From Diphasiastrum complanatum (Eukaryota > Streptophyta > Lycopodiopsida > Lycopodiales > Lycopodiaceae), in NCBI GenBank assembly GCA_029204225.1, contig CM055096.1, positions 77,626,580-77,690,579 on the forward strand: a stretch of DNA of 64,000 bases, in the 5' to 3' direction. The position numbers and the translations under genes are program-made. The notes under the pieces are model-generated. The model had not been told where the DNA came from. It did not search any database and was given only the letters and a program-made list of their open reading frames with translations. Below, piece by piece: positions 49,701-56,599 of the stretch. The first letter of the stretch is position 1, and each line of letters starts with the position of its first letter.

Positions 49701-50740
49701 AATCATCCTTACTTCAGGTTGTTATTATGAGACGGTGTTTCTAATACTTACCTACTGTACACAAGTAACTTTTAAATAAGCTCTTGATTTTTGGCATGAA
49801 TGAGTTATAACATATTTTTAGTAACTTTATGCATAAATTTGGTTACTAGAGCACAGCAATGTTATCGTATTTCAAGGTGTTGCTTTGGTGCCAAGTGTAA
49901 TTTCAATTTTGGAAGCAGGGAAGCAGCTCCTCCCTGGAAGATGCTGCAGATGATGCGCTTGGAATTATGATGCAATTATGTGAAACTTCGGAAACTGCTT
50001 ATTCAGAAGCAGAAGAAGTGCTTTCAAAGTTGCCGTCTAGTGACTGCTTTCCACACATCCTCACTCCTCTTTCTGTTTATAAAACGGTTGGACAGAGTAA
50101 CATTTCTGACGATCATAAAGAGAACAGGGCTAATGAGGATTGTGGTCGGTCTACAACTCCATTTTTAGGCTGGCTATCGGTAATCCTTTTTCACCCATTA
50201 TATATATCCACAGATCTGAGTAAATTTTTAAATTCAAAACAAATTTCTGCTTTTAGTTCAGTTTGATATAGCAGTAAAATGTAGGGCCCACATTTTCTTT
50301 TAGAGCTGCCACATGATGAATTTTATGATAGATTAAAATGCATAGTTTTGGCATTGCTTTTCATAAAGCTCCAATTCAAAATGTTGTCAACAATCCTCAG
50401 GAAGGGCAATGTGCCTGTTAATATGAGACGAGGACATTCTGTGACCAAATGTCCATTCATTGTATAATATGCTTAATTCCTTCGGGTCTCATCTTGTTTT
50501 AGTAACTTTGAGGTGAGACTAACAATCTGGCTGTTTGTCTCGATCTCCCGTCTTTCTGTTTTTATGTGGCAGCCGTTCCAACTCGAAATAGCTTCTCCAA
50601 GTATGGATTTATCTGGGATGCTGTTTCAGGGATCTCGGCATAGCTTTGGGAATGGTGGAGATGATTTGTACCAGATGAGTTCTGGGGGACTTATGGATTC
50701 CCTGAGCCCATCAATGTATCTTTTGAAGGAGTATCGCTAG
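21268..50740 (+). CDS. MYB3R: MYB3R transcription factor (three-repeat MYB, A-type)
   Basis: Eleven coding exons with matching phases: 21268-21389, 21610-21664, 26793-26850, 36454-36548, 36725-36828, 37002-37130, 37305-39114, 49090-49304, 49618-49717, 49919-50179, 50573-50740. They total 3117 nt (1038 residues). The start is the first ATG after an in-frame TAG at 21244. R1, R2 and R3 carry regularly spaced tryptophans: W55/75/94, W107/127/146 and W159/178/197. Residues 558-565 are DYSPLGVR, a motif of the MYB3R family, followed by the LKYAAR...TPSI region near 595-621. The length and C-terminal part fit activator-type MYB3R1/MYB3R4-like proteins (about 780-1040 residues). The family acts in the nucleus on MSA elements of G2/M genes and is a cyclin-CDK target. 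Residues 963-965 are KEN, a possible APC/C degron. Repressor-type MYB3R proteins are shorter, so they are less likely. Confidence 0.93.
21610..21664 (+). CDS. MYB3R: MYB3R exon 2, start of R1
   Basis: After TGATGCAG; encodes RVGGPTRRSSKGGWTPEE, the typical MYB3R lead-in and first Trp of R1. Donor GTATGT. Confidence 0.9.
22376..23068. mobile_element. GATTCG-rich element in MYB3R intron 2
   Basis: The left end reads CATAGATGTGTCGAATCG and the right end, on the minus strand, CAACCGTGTTTGAATCG. Both resemble the ends of the small elements at 28212 and 44808. No matching target duplication is visible, so the limits are tentative. The interior is simple sequence. Confidence 0.4.
22768..22856 (+). 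repeat. (TG)n microsatellite, interrupted
   Basis: Long GT/TG runs separated by TTAAATGTTTGACAA and TTTTT. Confidence 0.9.
23490..24340 (-). pseudogene. hAT transposase C-terminal remnant
   Basis: On the minus strand, LVERVLSQNCLASACEQNWS followed by KKRNRL-like sequence (QKRNRLSIEQCKRLVFVN) is the HATC dimerisation region of plant hAT transposases. In active members this reads CERNWS. Upstream, in shifted frames, MLRLVTWWSIHG and ILQIWEARWDYFHRPMD match the preceding part of the transposase. Frameshifts separate the pieces, so it is inactive. It is antisense within MYB3R intron 2 and could be a source of the small hAT-like elements here, though its ends are not linked to them. Confidence 0.75.
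24480..25070 (+). repeat. degenerate ~140-150 bp tandem repeats
   Basis: Four diverged units share GTAGCCC(C/T)A, ATGCCTACA and (A/G)CATGG(G/A)ATTAGGGCATGG. They lie beside the hAT transposase remnant and may be its subterminal repeats. Confidence 0.45.
25433..26215 (-). pseudogene. LINE (non-LTR) reverse transcriptase C-terminal remnant
   Basis: The minus strand reads LLYVDDVILVLPTIESLQQH and then a KTEVMIFNTSR motif, the catalytic YxDD box and downstream block of plant LINE ORF2. A later frame (25738-25433) gives the post-RT region ending in tryptophan/histidine-rich sequence. Stops break it. Antisense in MYB3R intron 2. Confidence 0.7.
26793..26850 (+). CDS. MYB3R: MYB3R exon 3, R1 core
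   Basis: Encodes DEILRRAVQRFKGKNWKKI plus one base, between a GCTAG acceptor and GTGAGT donor. It is only 58 bp and isolated by 5.1-kb and 9.6-kb introns, so automatic callers may miss it. Confidence 0.92.
27270..29820 (-). mobile_element. second copy of the gypsy-like element, 3' half
   Basis: Minus-strand blocks match the element at 3200-8200: KGFEEDVFEKEEP (29140-29355 frame) against its acidic ORF, ESSRGGWTLKFKTS near 28050 against the terminal ORF, and an LTR-like piece at 27280-27400 (GGACTTACACATGTAGG against GGACTTACACACGCAAGG). All frames are broken. A 252-bp MITE sits inside it at 28212-28463. Confidence 0.65.
28212..28463. mobile_element. small hAT-like MITE, 252 bp
   Basis: Ends CATAGTTGCACGAATCG (left) and, on the minus strand, CAAGGTTACAAGCCGATTC (right). 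Flanked by TTGTCGGT (28204-28211) and TTGTGGGT (28464-28471), a 7-of-8 match fitting an hAT 8-bp target duplication. The interior is rich in GGTTCGAACC palindromes. It interrupts the older gypsy-like copy, so it is the younger insertion. Confidence 0.7.
29992..31527 (-). pseudogene. chromovirus integrase and chromodomain start
   Basis: 511 codons. The H-H-C-C zinc region is present (HSSPVGGHFGFQKS... CDFCLRNK), and the D,D(35)E core is visible as TDISMDFILGLP, LTDRDTKFTSGFW and DGQSEAINR. The C-terminal part ends in the first chromodomain strand before TAG; the remaining chromodomain stretch (WDGRPIEEATWEP) can be read past the stop to about 29930. Confidence 0.85.
31268..32155 (-). pseudogene. 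chromovirus RNase H
   Basis: 295 codons in a frame shifted from the RT. Includes VVETDASSTGLGALL, THEKGLFAIIFALKKWRHYL and the tail YKLGKSNAAADALSRLP, the classic gypsy RNase H landmarks. Near the expected FTDHQSL motif it reads FTDHQSPRYL. Confidence 0.85.
32037..32414 (-). pseudogene. chromovirus reverse transcriptase, catalytic residues lost
   Basis: Motif A reads FSKLVLRSGYHQIR where the aspartate of FSKLDLRSGY is expected. The YxDD box reads VYFHDILI near 32130, so its first aspartate is also lost. With two of three catalytic aspartates changed, this RT is inactive even apart from the frame breaks. Confidence 0.85.
32439..33890 (-). pseudogene. chromovirus zinc knuckle, protease and RT start
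   Basis: 483 codons open. The knuckle CFSCKSPDHIARDC (about 33446-33405) is CX2CX4HX4C. The protease active site reads ALVDTVSTHS at about 33150, where the family has D-(S/T)-G; the glycine is replaced. The frame ends in the N-terminal RT region (VLLVDKKDGT) at a TAA near 32437. Confidence 0.8.
33472..34419 (-). pseudogene. chromovirus Gag
   Basis: Starts at ATG 34419 and carries the retrotransposon Gag core, including LEGRAATWWRMFRQ (about residues 142-155) and a following DPQWL...F.SL block typical of plant gypsy Gag. A frameshift near 33700 moves the remaining Gag and zinc knuckle into another frame. It would form the particle shell. Confidence 0.8.
34660..34850 (-). repeat. three short repeats in the chromovirus leader
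   Basis: GACAGCCTCCAATCAA recurs at 34664, 34732 and 34814 (spacing 68 and 82 bp), each followed by CTGAAA and ATGGCTGA words. Confidence 0.8.
35163..35174 (-). promoter_or_regulatory. chromovirus primer-binding site
   Basis: TGGTATCAGAGC on the minus strand, complementary to the 3' end of initiator tRNA-Met, 0-5 bp after the 5' LTR. Confidence 0.8.
35176..35572 (-). mobile_element. chromovirus 5' LTR
   Basis: Runs from TGTTGTTTATG at 35572 (minus strand) to the primer-binding site. A TATTTAAAG box lies at 35337-35329. The outer limit is inferred, since no second LTR exists to compare. Confidence 0.55.
35573..36453. other. remainder of MYB3R intron 3
   Basis: No gene or element is recognisable between the chromovirus LTR and exon 4. 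Confidence 0.4.
36454..36548 (+). CDS. MYB3R: MYB3R exon 4, R1 end and R2 start
   Basis: Encodes AEYFSDRTDVQCLHRW then QKVLNPDLIKGPWTKE; very conserved. Acceptor GAACAG, donor GTAGGA. Confidence 0.95.
36725..36828 (+). CDS. MYB3R: MYB3R exon 5, R2
   Basis: Encodes EDDKIVELVNKYGAKKW and SVIAQNLPGRIGKQCRER; acceptor TTTTCAG, donor GTAGGA. Confidence 0.95.
37002..37130 (+). CDS. MYB3R: MYB3R exon 6, R2 end and R3
   Basis: Encodes WHNHLNPNIKREAW and the R3 core to FLPGR; acceptor ATTTCAG, donor GTATCG. Confidence 0.95.
37305..39114 (+). CDS. MYB3R: MYB3R exon 7, R3 end and large central exon
   Basis: 1810 bp, residues 188-791, open throughout. Starts TDNSIKNHWNSTMKKK, then a Ser/Pro/Thr-rich region with several S/T-P sites, the DYSPLGVR motif and a basic RKRPRPLLSPLSG stretch. 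Donor GTACTC at 39115. Confidence 0.95.
39115..41264. other. first part of MYB3R intron 7
   Basis: AT-rich; only a GTTCCAG-rich block at 40150-40220 with a GTTTCAGTGAAAC word near 40415 hints at another decayed small element. No coding sequence. Confidence 0.35.
41265..42100 (+). repeat. dispersed repeat, copy B
   Basis: Same-orientation partner of 1985-2935. Lies in intron 7 just upstream of a copia gag remnant on the other strand. Confidence 0.65.
42240..42720 (-). pseudogene. copia Gag remnant
   Basis: Minus strand reads VWKATDGKAIVIVFLNLKDT, SKEAWDILTRLFMRKKV and LASLPPSYDNLVRLLR in shifting frames. These are marks of the copia Gag (UBN2-type) domain. A short duplication (CGAAGT...CATGCTT, about 42445-42480) is part of the breakage. 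Antisense to MYB3R. Confidence 0.7.
42940..43270 (+). other. unassigned open frame beside the RT remnant
   Basis: One + strand frame reads FPEDLDIYDIQILNYMEALP and on for about 80 residues, with protein-like composition. It may be spacer sequence of an LTR element. Not recognised. Confidence 0.25.
43314..43886 (-). pseudogene. Ty3/gypsy pre-RT spacer and RT N-terminus
   Basis: 190 codons open. Ends in IKEELQHLLDAGFIYEIKH, then EWVSPIVIVSKKNGKLRICV and DFKKH, the start of a gypsy RT. Upstream, LEKLLRKYRHVFAWTYKDM is the conserved block before it. The rest of RT is missing at the 43314 end. It may belong to the same family as 3200-8200, which lacks this part. Antisense in intron 7. Confidence 0.8.
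43884..44023 (+). repeat. 70-bp tandem duplication, diverged
   Basis: CATTGATTATGTTTTT recurs at 43884 and 43954, followed by ATGCA, CTT(C/G)ATAATG and (G)TGTGA(G/A)AAAA words in the same order. Confidence 0.7.
44186..44434 (-). other. unassigned 82-codon frame
   Basis: MDLKMNFIGHFVQEGKASS... is open on the minus strand. It follows the gypsy RT remnant and may be spacer or Gag from the same element. No motif is recognised. Confidence 0.2.
44808..45664. mobile_element. hAT-like non-autonomous element, 857 bp
   Basis: Left end CATAGTTGCAGCGAATC; right end on the minus strand CATAGTTGGAGCGCGATTC. Perfect flanking 8-bp duplication GTTTGAAC at 44800-44807 and 45665-45672. Both ends are packed with (G)AATCGCGATTC palindromes. 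Inside are a perfect A15T15 palindrome (44892-44921) and a GC-rich block at 45262-45410. No transposase. Sits in MYB3R intron 7. Confidence 0.85.
45262..45410 (+). repeat. G-rich GGGGGTTCGGGGGGCGGTAG-type repeats
   Basis: About three diverged units of the pattern GGGGGTT(C/T)GGGGGGC followed by AGCCCCC, each a G-run paired with a C-run. The strand could form hairpins or G-quadruplexes. Very unlike the AT-rich surroundings. Confidence 0.75.
45816..45931 (+). repeat. (CT)n microsatellite, about 115 bp
   Basis: CT repeats with two short interruptions (GCTCTCTCTTT). Confidence 0.95.
45972..46722. mobile_element. probable third member of the hAT-like family
   Basis: Left end CAAGTTTACACCCCGATTCG; right end on the minus strand CAAGGTTGCATCGAACTGCG. 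Both have inward GATTCGAAC / GGTTCGAACC palindromes. Flanks ACACACAA and ACACACAC match in 7 of 8 positions, consistent with insertion into a CA repeat, but a CA repeat would also match by chance. Confidence 0.5.
46723..46786 (+). repeat. (AC)n microsatellite
   Basis: 32 uninterrupted AC units directly abutting the right end of the element at 45972-46722. Confidence 0.95.
46898..47152 (+). repeat. 131-bp tandem duplication
   Basis: Unit starting AAATC(C/T)GATTTGGAGATTTC at 46898 and 47029, nearly identical to GACGAGAGAGG. Each unit contains GAATCGCGATTC...CAATGAAACTATA, a likely hAT-like element end. Confidence 0.9.
47266..47288 (+). repeat. (TTAA)n run
   Basis: TTAATTAATTAA repeated without interruption. 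Confidence 0.9.
47627..48270 (-). pseudogene. copia Gag zinc knuckles and protease remnant
   Basis: On the minus strand two CX2CX4HX4C knuckles (CVRCRHGRHTVDTC and CVLCHKKGHAAMDC, about 48260-48160) precede, after a frame change, a 173-codon frame. That frame has the copia protease site VVLDSGATSHFV and LDDVLYVPTLQKDLLSI, then the start of the integrase-side CNMVDAS...GNLYHL block. Catalytic DSGA is intact, but the frameshift and truncation at 47627 disable it. Antisense in intron 7. Confidence 0.85.
48271..49089. other. end of MYB3R intron 7
   Basis: No coding or repeat content seen before exon 8. Confidence 0.4.
49090..49304 (+). CDS. MYB3R: MYB3R exon 8
   Basis: Residues 792-862 plus two bases, GSNGQVLAKESEKQ..., ending SEKR + AG before GTTCGC. 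The donor is weak but is the only one that joins in frame to exon 9. Confidence 0.75.
49618..49717 (+). CDS. MYB3R: MYB3R exon 9
   Basis: 100 bp encoding VRCFGALSPLSKSPLRLDP..., similar in kind to the SPxxxSPL region before the C-terminus of long MYB3R proteins. Acceptor ACAGCAG, donor GTTGTT. Confidence 0.7.
49919..50179 (+). CDS. MYB3R: MYB3R exon 10
   Basis: 87 codons, phase 0 at both ends. Contains ETSETAYSEAEEVLSK, comparable to the conserved Ala/Glu helix near the C-terminus of the family, and the DHKENR motif. Acceptor GGAAGCAG, donor GTAATC. Confidence 0.85.
50573..50740 (+). CDS. MYB3R: MYB3R exon 11 with stop
   Basis: 56 codons including TAG. Begins PFQLEIASPSM and ends SPSMYLLKEYR, similar to the YLLKG-type ends of long MYB3R proteins. 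Acceptor TGTGGCAG. Confidence 0.85.
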   Translation, partial: PFQLEIASPSMDLSGMLFQGSRHSFGNGGDDLYQMSSGGLMDSLSPSMYLLKEYR

Positions 50741-51010
50741 TTTGAAATGGTTGGTTCTACGTACTGCGCTTACTGGGTTTGAGGATAGCTGTACGAATTG
50801 AATCAATCATGCATGTATACATAAAAGAACCTAGAGATATCACGGTATCTCTTGGACAATGTTTAACCTCTGTTTGTAAGAGGTATATCAGAGGAATGTA
50901 AGTGTTTCATTATGGAGCAAAGAAAAGAGGGATTTTGTTGTGAACTGAAGCTTTAAGTCATTGTGTTGCATAATTAGTTTATTGATCCAATCATTTAGCT
51001 TAGTGTAAGT
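50741..51010 (+). other. MYB3R: probable MYB3R 3' untranslated region
   Basis: T-rich with TGTTTGTAAGAG at about 50869, resembling a far-upstream polyadenylation element. No clear AATAAA; the cleavage site is not determined. Confidence 0.4.
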
Positions 51011-51744
51011 GGCCTATGCTCAATTGAATACAGAATATTTCAAATAATGCGGGAGTCCTTTTAGATTACTCCAGATTGTCCATGGCTTGTTCTTAGGATG
51101 GATGCAAACGTGCTAATTGATGTTTTAATCGATTGTTTTATGCAGCCTACTTGAGCCTACTTGTTTGACAGTCTCCGTCGGAATCTCCTGGAATGTTGAT
51201 GTTTTTGAAGTAGTCCGTATTAATACACAAAATGTGCATCAACATAGTTATTCAGTAGATTTGATAGTCATCTGCAATGTAAGTATGACTTTAAGATTAA
51301 GGAACACGTCTCTGTTCTGTCAAAATGATTATAAAGTCTACTAGGATCATGTTCTGATAACCACTGTAACATCTCATCAGCTCAATTGCATAAATCTTCC
51401 CTGAACCACATATACCAATATCAGTAGCTTTTCACATCTACCGACGATCAATCAGTTATCAGCAAGAGCATAACTTCATAATGTACCATCACATAAATGA
51501 GAATTGTTCATCAATAAATTTTCTTTGGTTAGAAGAAGCATCCTTTCTTTAAACTGAATTTAATAATTGTAAATTTAAAAATCTATAAGAGGAGTTGAAT
51601 TCAATCGGTATCTGGTCCCGATGAAGATTGCAGAAATTAGGACTGTCCTGAACTATCCCTACTGAAACTTTATAAGAAGACCTAGCCCTGCTCACACACC
51701 ATCCCAAGGCCTCGACCAAGTTAAATCAGTTGCTCTTATAAAAT

Positions 51745-51832
51745 GCATCCATCTTTTCTGACAAAAGATGGATGCTGATCCTCCTGGATAAAGTAGAGCT
51801 ACCAGCGACTGGCCTCACTGAGTGAGGCCAGT
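51745..51832. other. two adjacent perfect hairpins
   Basis: First: GCATCCATCTTTT (51745-51757) and its exact complement at 51763-51775, loop 5 bp. Second: ACTGGCCTCACT (51808-51819) and its exact complement at 51821-51832, one-base centre. Not flanked by a coding frame. Confidence 0.8.
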
Positions 51833-52029
51833 CTGTTTTCAGCCGGAACATAAGTATATAGAGAATTAATAAAATCCAGAGATGAATGACATCACTTCAA
51901 AGTTTTTCCTTTGCGACTTCAGCCTCCTTAAGCAATAACTCGAGATGGTCAACTAGTACCAAAAATCCCTAGCTCTGATCTCATCAAACTAATACCATTA
52001 GTTCTAGATTATTATTACCCTCTCAAAGA

Positions 52030-52300
52030 TTATTATTCCATCAAAGATTATTATTACCCTCTCGTCATGCTAAACACAATTTACAAGGTCATAGTTGAAG
52101 GCCTAGTGGCCAAAATTTCACCGTGTTGCCTTGATGAGAGGCATATAAATTTTTCACATGTCCTGAGCATCTGTATTTCTGTTGGTTGTTCCCTTTACCA
52201 TGATGGAAAAATAGTCCTGAAAGCTTGGTTGGTTATGGCCTTCGATCGCCCGAGTGGGGAATACCTTTCTATTTTTAGTTTTTTGGCAAACTTTATGATA
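52030..52300 (+). pseudogene. LINE reverse transcriptase fragment (+)
   Basis: Reads LLNTIYKVIVEGLVAKISP (the usual form is ISLLNTIYKI...), then a block ending in AFDRPSGEYLSIF, comparable to the FDxVxWxYL motif A of plant LINE RT. Short and broken. Confidence 0.45.
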
Positions 52301-52379
52301 CTAGTATATATTTACAAATGTACAGATGCAAAAAAGATGGCATCCCAAGGCTAGATCAGTCCAAGTACCCCGTAGGGCA

Positions 52380-53270
52380 AACCATGCAGACTGAAATAAA
52401 AGGTCCATAGCATAGCACACTGCGCAGGGAGGGAGTCCAAAATCACTAAGTGATTACTCAAAAAGTACGTAGCAAAGCTAAAGCAGGCGGCAGCCGAAAG
52501 GGAGGGTGCAGATCCCTAAAAAAAACTTGCTGATTCAGCACCGTCCAAATGTTCCAGAGAACCATTAACTTGCAGACATGTCAAAAGGTCAAAGAAAAGT
52601 GCTCCTGATGTGGGAGTCGCCTAGCAAAATGGTGTCAATCCCAAGAGGTAAGGTGAATCCCCAGTGGTTGATGACCCAGACAAACTCTGCCCACAGATCC
52701 CCTACGATAGTAAAAGAACATCACACTGTACAGTTTCCTCCTCCAATATGCACACCGGGCAAAGGCGGTCATTGAGAAATAGCCATTTGGCTTACAACTT
52801 TAGCAACTTAGTGAGGATGTGGTAAGCAAGATACCTAATCTTCCCAATTGGGAGGGAGTGGGCAGTGCGGAGCCTTTTTTGCCCCGCAAGCAGAGGAATG
52901 AGAAAGTCCCTTTTCTCAGGTGGCAACCGAGATCAAAGAAAAACAGCTTATTGGTCGGACTTCCGCTTCCCAATTATCGAAGGCATTTTGAGCTCTCAAA
53001 GAAAAAGCAGCATTGTGAATGAAAAAAGGTCAGGGAAAACGAAGGGATGATGGTGAATGTGGGTAGCACAGTAGCTCAGGAGCGAGAAGTCTAGAAACGA
53101 CTCCGAACCATCCAAGCCAACGGGGGGAGCAGGCGTTATATGCAGAGACCAATATCAGAGGAGGCAAGGTGTACGAGAGAGTGCTCATTTTGAGACAAAA
53201 AAAAGTATAAGAAGCAAGGATCTGGCAAGGAGGAATGAGAACAAGTTGACGCAAGGTAGAGAGGCCTAGT
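52380..53270 (-). pseudogene. LINE zf-RVT (C-terminal zinc-binding) remnant (-)
   Basis: Minus strand reads LLKL*AKWLFLNDRLCPVC, ILEEETVQC and then LWAEFVWVINHW. The order matches the zinc-binding domain that follows RT in plant LINEs (CPxC...H...C, LW..V). Stops interrupt it. Opposite in orientation to the RT piece at 52030-52300. Confidence 0.5.
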
Positions 53271-54241
53271 GCAAGGACAAGGAGAGACGTGGGTGGGCCG
53301 AAAAGGAGGTCCTGATTCTTGAAGGGCCTTGCAAGTGTATCAGCTTACGATTTATGATAGGCAATTAGGCAATGTTAACAATGATTTCGTGCATTGTTTA
53401 TTGTTTTTTCATTTTGCCAAACAATAATTAGCATTATAAGCACGAAATTTCAGCAAAAGACAACATGTGAAAATTGCTAAACTTGGCAAATGCCCAATAC
53501 AAATTTGCTAATTAAGGCAAAATGTCAAAGTTCCCGTCATTGGAAAAGTTCATGCCGTTTTCAAAAATTCGACCGACGTCGCTCCACATGGGGAGACCCA
53601 ACCAATTCGACGGGAGACCCGATCAATTTGATCGACGCCGCTCCACATGGGGAGATCTGATCAATTTTGCTTAATTGCTTTACGCATTCAGTAAAGCTGT
53701 TTTTGGAAATATGTCAAGCCATGAAAAACCGAAATGGTCAAATGCAAAATCTATTTATCAGAATTGTATTTAGTTACTTGCTGCATGGGCAATCATAAAC
53801 TAGACATCTATGTCCAAAAGTTTCTTGATTTTTTTGACCAAGGTGCCATGGCCATTCAACCCGTTAGTAGAGTAATTCCAATTGAAAAATCTTAATTAAT
53901 TTTGTTCTTAATTGAAAAAAATCCTCAATCATTATTTTCCATTTTTGAATCTATCATTGAAGGAATCCTAAGCCGAGACCTACAATCCTTACAGTGACCG
54001 GAAAGATTAAGAAAAGGTTGAAGAAAAACGTGAGCTAGAATTTGTACTATAAAGTTGGAATTTGGAGGAATTCTTGAGAACTTTGATATTACTGATCAAT
54101 TGGACTCGAACATTATATGAGTCATTTGTCGAATCTAGAGATTTTAAAAATCTCTACGAGTAGAGCGGTGGAAAACTCTAGAACAATAATAAACTGCTTC
54201 TTCAGGGTTCTTAGTTGGCTGTCGGTAGCCTTGAGGGCTGG
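53271..54241. other. no recognisable gene
   Basis: Two short copies of GCTCCACATGGGGAGA at about 53582 and 53639 are the only notable structure. Confidence 0.4.
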
Positions 54242-54625
54242 CTAATCTTCTTGGAGCATGGCGCGTAGGGTTGCTAGCTCTATGTCTTTTGTGGTGAGCT
54301 CAACATTGTGAAGTTTGCGCTGATCCCTATAGATTTGTAGCACCCGGACAAATTGGTCTTTGTAGTACTCGACCCACTTCTTTTGAAGTTTTTGGCCGAC
54401 CGATGTCTCGTCTTCTACTATGGCTACCATCTGGTCCAGTGCAGCTTGCTGATCTACTTGCTGGACTTTGAGCTCCAGAGCCATTTGTTGGGTTGCAAAG
54501 TTGGCCTCGGCTCTCCGCATCTCTATCTTCTCTTTTGAAACATTGCGCTCTAGTGTGCAGATGTTGTCCTTGAGCGATCTCTCATTGGCCCTGAGAGATT
54601 CACGCTCCTGCTTTAATGTTGTCTG
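54242..54625 (-). pseudogene. coiled-coil ORF fragment
   Basis: About 128 codons of almost continuous charged helix (ERESLRANERSLKDN..., EKIEMRRAEANFATQQMALE) on the minus strand, ending LRAMLQED. Its upstream part is cut off by the LTR inserted at 54626. It resembles in style the coiled-coil ORF of the gypsy-like family (4806-5189), but no clear match is seen. Confidence 0.4.
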
Positions 54626-55390
54626 TGTCAAAAATGGTAAACTCCTGCAACTTTGCCGCAATGCGAAAGTCAACGAACCTTGACTCGAAGGTCGAACGAT
54701 TCACGAAATTTAGCATGCTTAAGGGATGAATGAAGGACGAACGATTCACGAATCATTCTGAATCGTAGACATGCCTCCAGGACCGCAAAAATCGCAAAGC
54801 GACGCAAAACGAAAAGACACGAAAGAAACAAAAAGAAATGAAATAAACGAAAGATAATCTTTTGCGCTGCTAGCTGGCAGCTCAACGAGCTTGAAGTCTA
54901 AGACTTCACGCCCAACTAAAACGGGTGGCAACAACGGAGAGTAACTGATTAGCTGATTAGCGTTAACTACTCTTGTAATTCTCTGTTTAGCTATCTTGTA
55001 AACTCCACGAAGTGGAGATAAAAACTATATTTCTGGATCATAACATATACTGTAACACAGAGAATGTACGAGAGTAGAGTAGAAAAAAAAATGACTAGAA
55101 ATGAAAAGAGCTGTGCATGAAAGTCTGCCAACCAGCAGAACACAGCGGAAAGAGCAAAGCGTCAGGCCACCAACGAGCGAGACACTGACGATCTCGCTCT
55201 AAAGATCAAACTGATAATTGATTGTTCTATTTTTGTGCATCTCCTTGTCTTACGCTATCTTGATTGCTAGAATAGAATCTGTTCTATGATGTGTAGTCGC
55301 GTGTCTAGGTTCCTGTGAGGATTCCGCGCAAAAAAAAAATTCAAAAGAAACAAAAATGTTTGCGACAACAAGGCAAAAACCGTTTTGCGA
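54626..55390 (+). mobile_element. copia LTR (765 bp)
   Basis: Begins TGTCAAAAATGG and ends GTTTTGCGACA, with TGTC...GACA ends, followed immediately by a primer-binding site and a copia Gag frame. Inserted into the coiled-coil ORF. Confidence 0.65.
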
Positions 55391-55404
55391 CATGGTATCA
55401 AAGA
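55391..55404 (+). promoter_or_regulatory. copia primer-binding site
   Basis: TGGTATCAAAGACA, complementary to the initiator tRNA-Met end apart from an A for G. Confidence 0.65.
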
Positions 55405-55456
55405 CAACAAGTTATCACTAATGATATCTAAGGAGTGATTTTCTAGACAGCACAAT

Positions 55457-55782
55457 ATGACTACAACAATCCAGACAAGAGCAGCAATCAATTTTGATGG
55501 CGCAAATTACAAAATCTGAAAATTCAAAATCAAAACACTTTTGAAGAATGAAGTCATCTGGTCAGTGACCGAACTCTCAGAGGTGCAGCCTCCAGAGGGA
55601 GATCTAAGGAGAGCTGAGTGAACCAGAAAGGATGAGCGTGCAATGGTAATCATCATTTTGTCCATAAACGAAGATCTACTCATGTAGATTGAAGACTGTG
55701 AAAACAGCCATGCAGCATGGGAAAGATTGAAACAGAAGTATGAAGTGAGGACTGCAGCTTCAGTCATGCACTTTCACAATCA
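55457..55782 (+). pseudogene. copia Gag N-terminus, broken
   Basis: From ATG at 55457: INFDGANYKI then TGA where tryptophan is expected in the copia FDGxNYxxW motif, followed by KFKIKTLLKNEVIWSV. Further stops at TGA and TAG. Cut at 55783 by another LTR fragment. Confidence 0.75.
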
Positions 55783-56065
55783 GTCGGCTGAGTTGGATGG
55801 CTTGCTTGGGTGGAAGTTACCTGTTTATGGCTATCCAATCTGACGTGGGGCCAAGTTGGCTTCCAACGCTCATGATGAAGCTTTGAGTTGGTTAATTCTG
55901 ATGTAAGTCAGATGACTTGCTTGGAATGGATGTTACTCGTTTGTAACGAAGCTTCGAGTTAATTAAGTTTGATGTCAAGTGGGTTCGGACAGCAAGAGTT
56001 GAAAGCCGGGAAGCTAAGTCATGGTTCCCGGTTTCCTTTGGGATGTTTGCGCTTCATTTGGACTG
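55783..56065 (+). mobile_element. 3' fragment of the 60751-61831 LTR family
   Basis: Matches about 61416-61836, starting GTCGGCTGAGTTGGATGGCT. It lacks about 150 bp between two GATGT words, probably a deletion. Ends near TTTGGGATGTTTGCGCTTCA. Confidence 0.75.
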
Positions 56066-56599
56066 TATAATTATCTTATGTATCGATCTGCATTTGAGCT
56101 TATGAATATTTAAATTCTATCTTTGAATTCGTTATGGATGCCATCTTGTAAGTTGAAAGTTCAAAAAAACATTTTGGATGCAAGAAATGTATGTGATAGC
56201 ATTTGATATGGTAAACTTGAACTACTTTTTACTAAGATGGATACCTGGCCTATATGATTGACAATCAAAAGTATCAATATTAATTATACAAGCATGCTCT
56301 TTGCTTTGAATGTCGGGCTAGCATTTAAAGTATGTTGACCGATACTTTGAATTTGTCCTTTAGACCACTCTCTAGGTATTACACAAATCTATACCCAAAG
56401 TCCTCCTACAACTATAACTTTGGCATTGGCATATGCAATGATCAATACCACATAATTTGGTAAAGTTTCATGTGAAACTGATTATACTTTTTGTTGGTAA
56501 AGACAAACTCAATACTTTACCTTAGTAATGAAAAACAAATTATGTGTTTGCAAATTGCCTCATAAGTAGATTAAGAAAGCATATCTGTTGTGGGTATTT
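56066..56599. other. no recognisable content
   Basis: AT-rich intergenic DNA. Confidence 0.4.

Noticed and set aside
52067..52354. Possible intact 95-residue membrane protein gene
   Set aside because: The first part reads as a LINE RT motif, and no promoter or splice context is seen.
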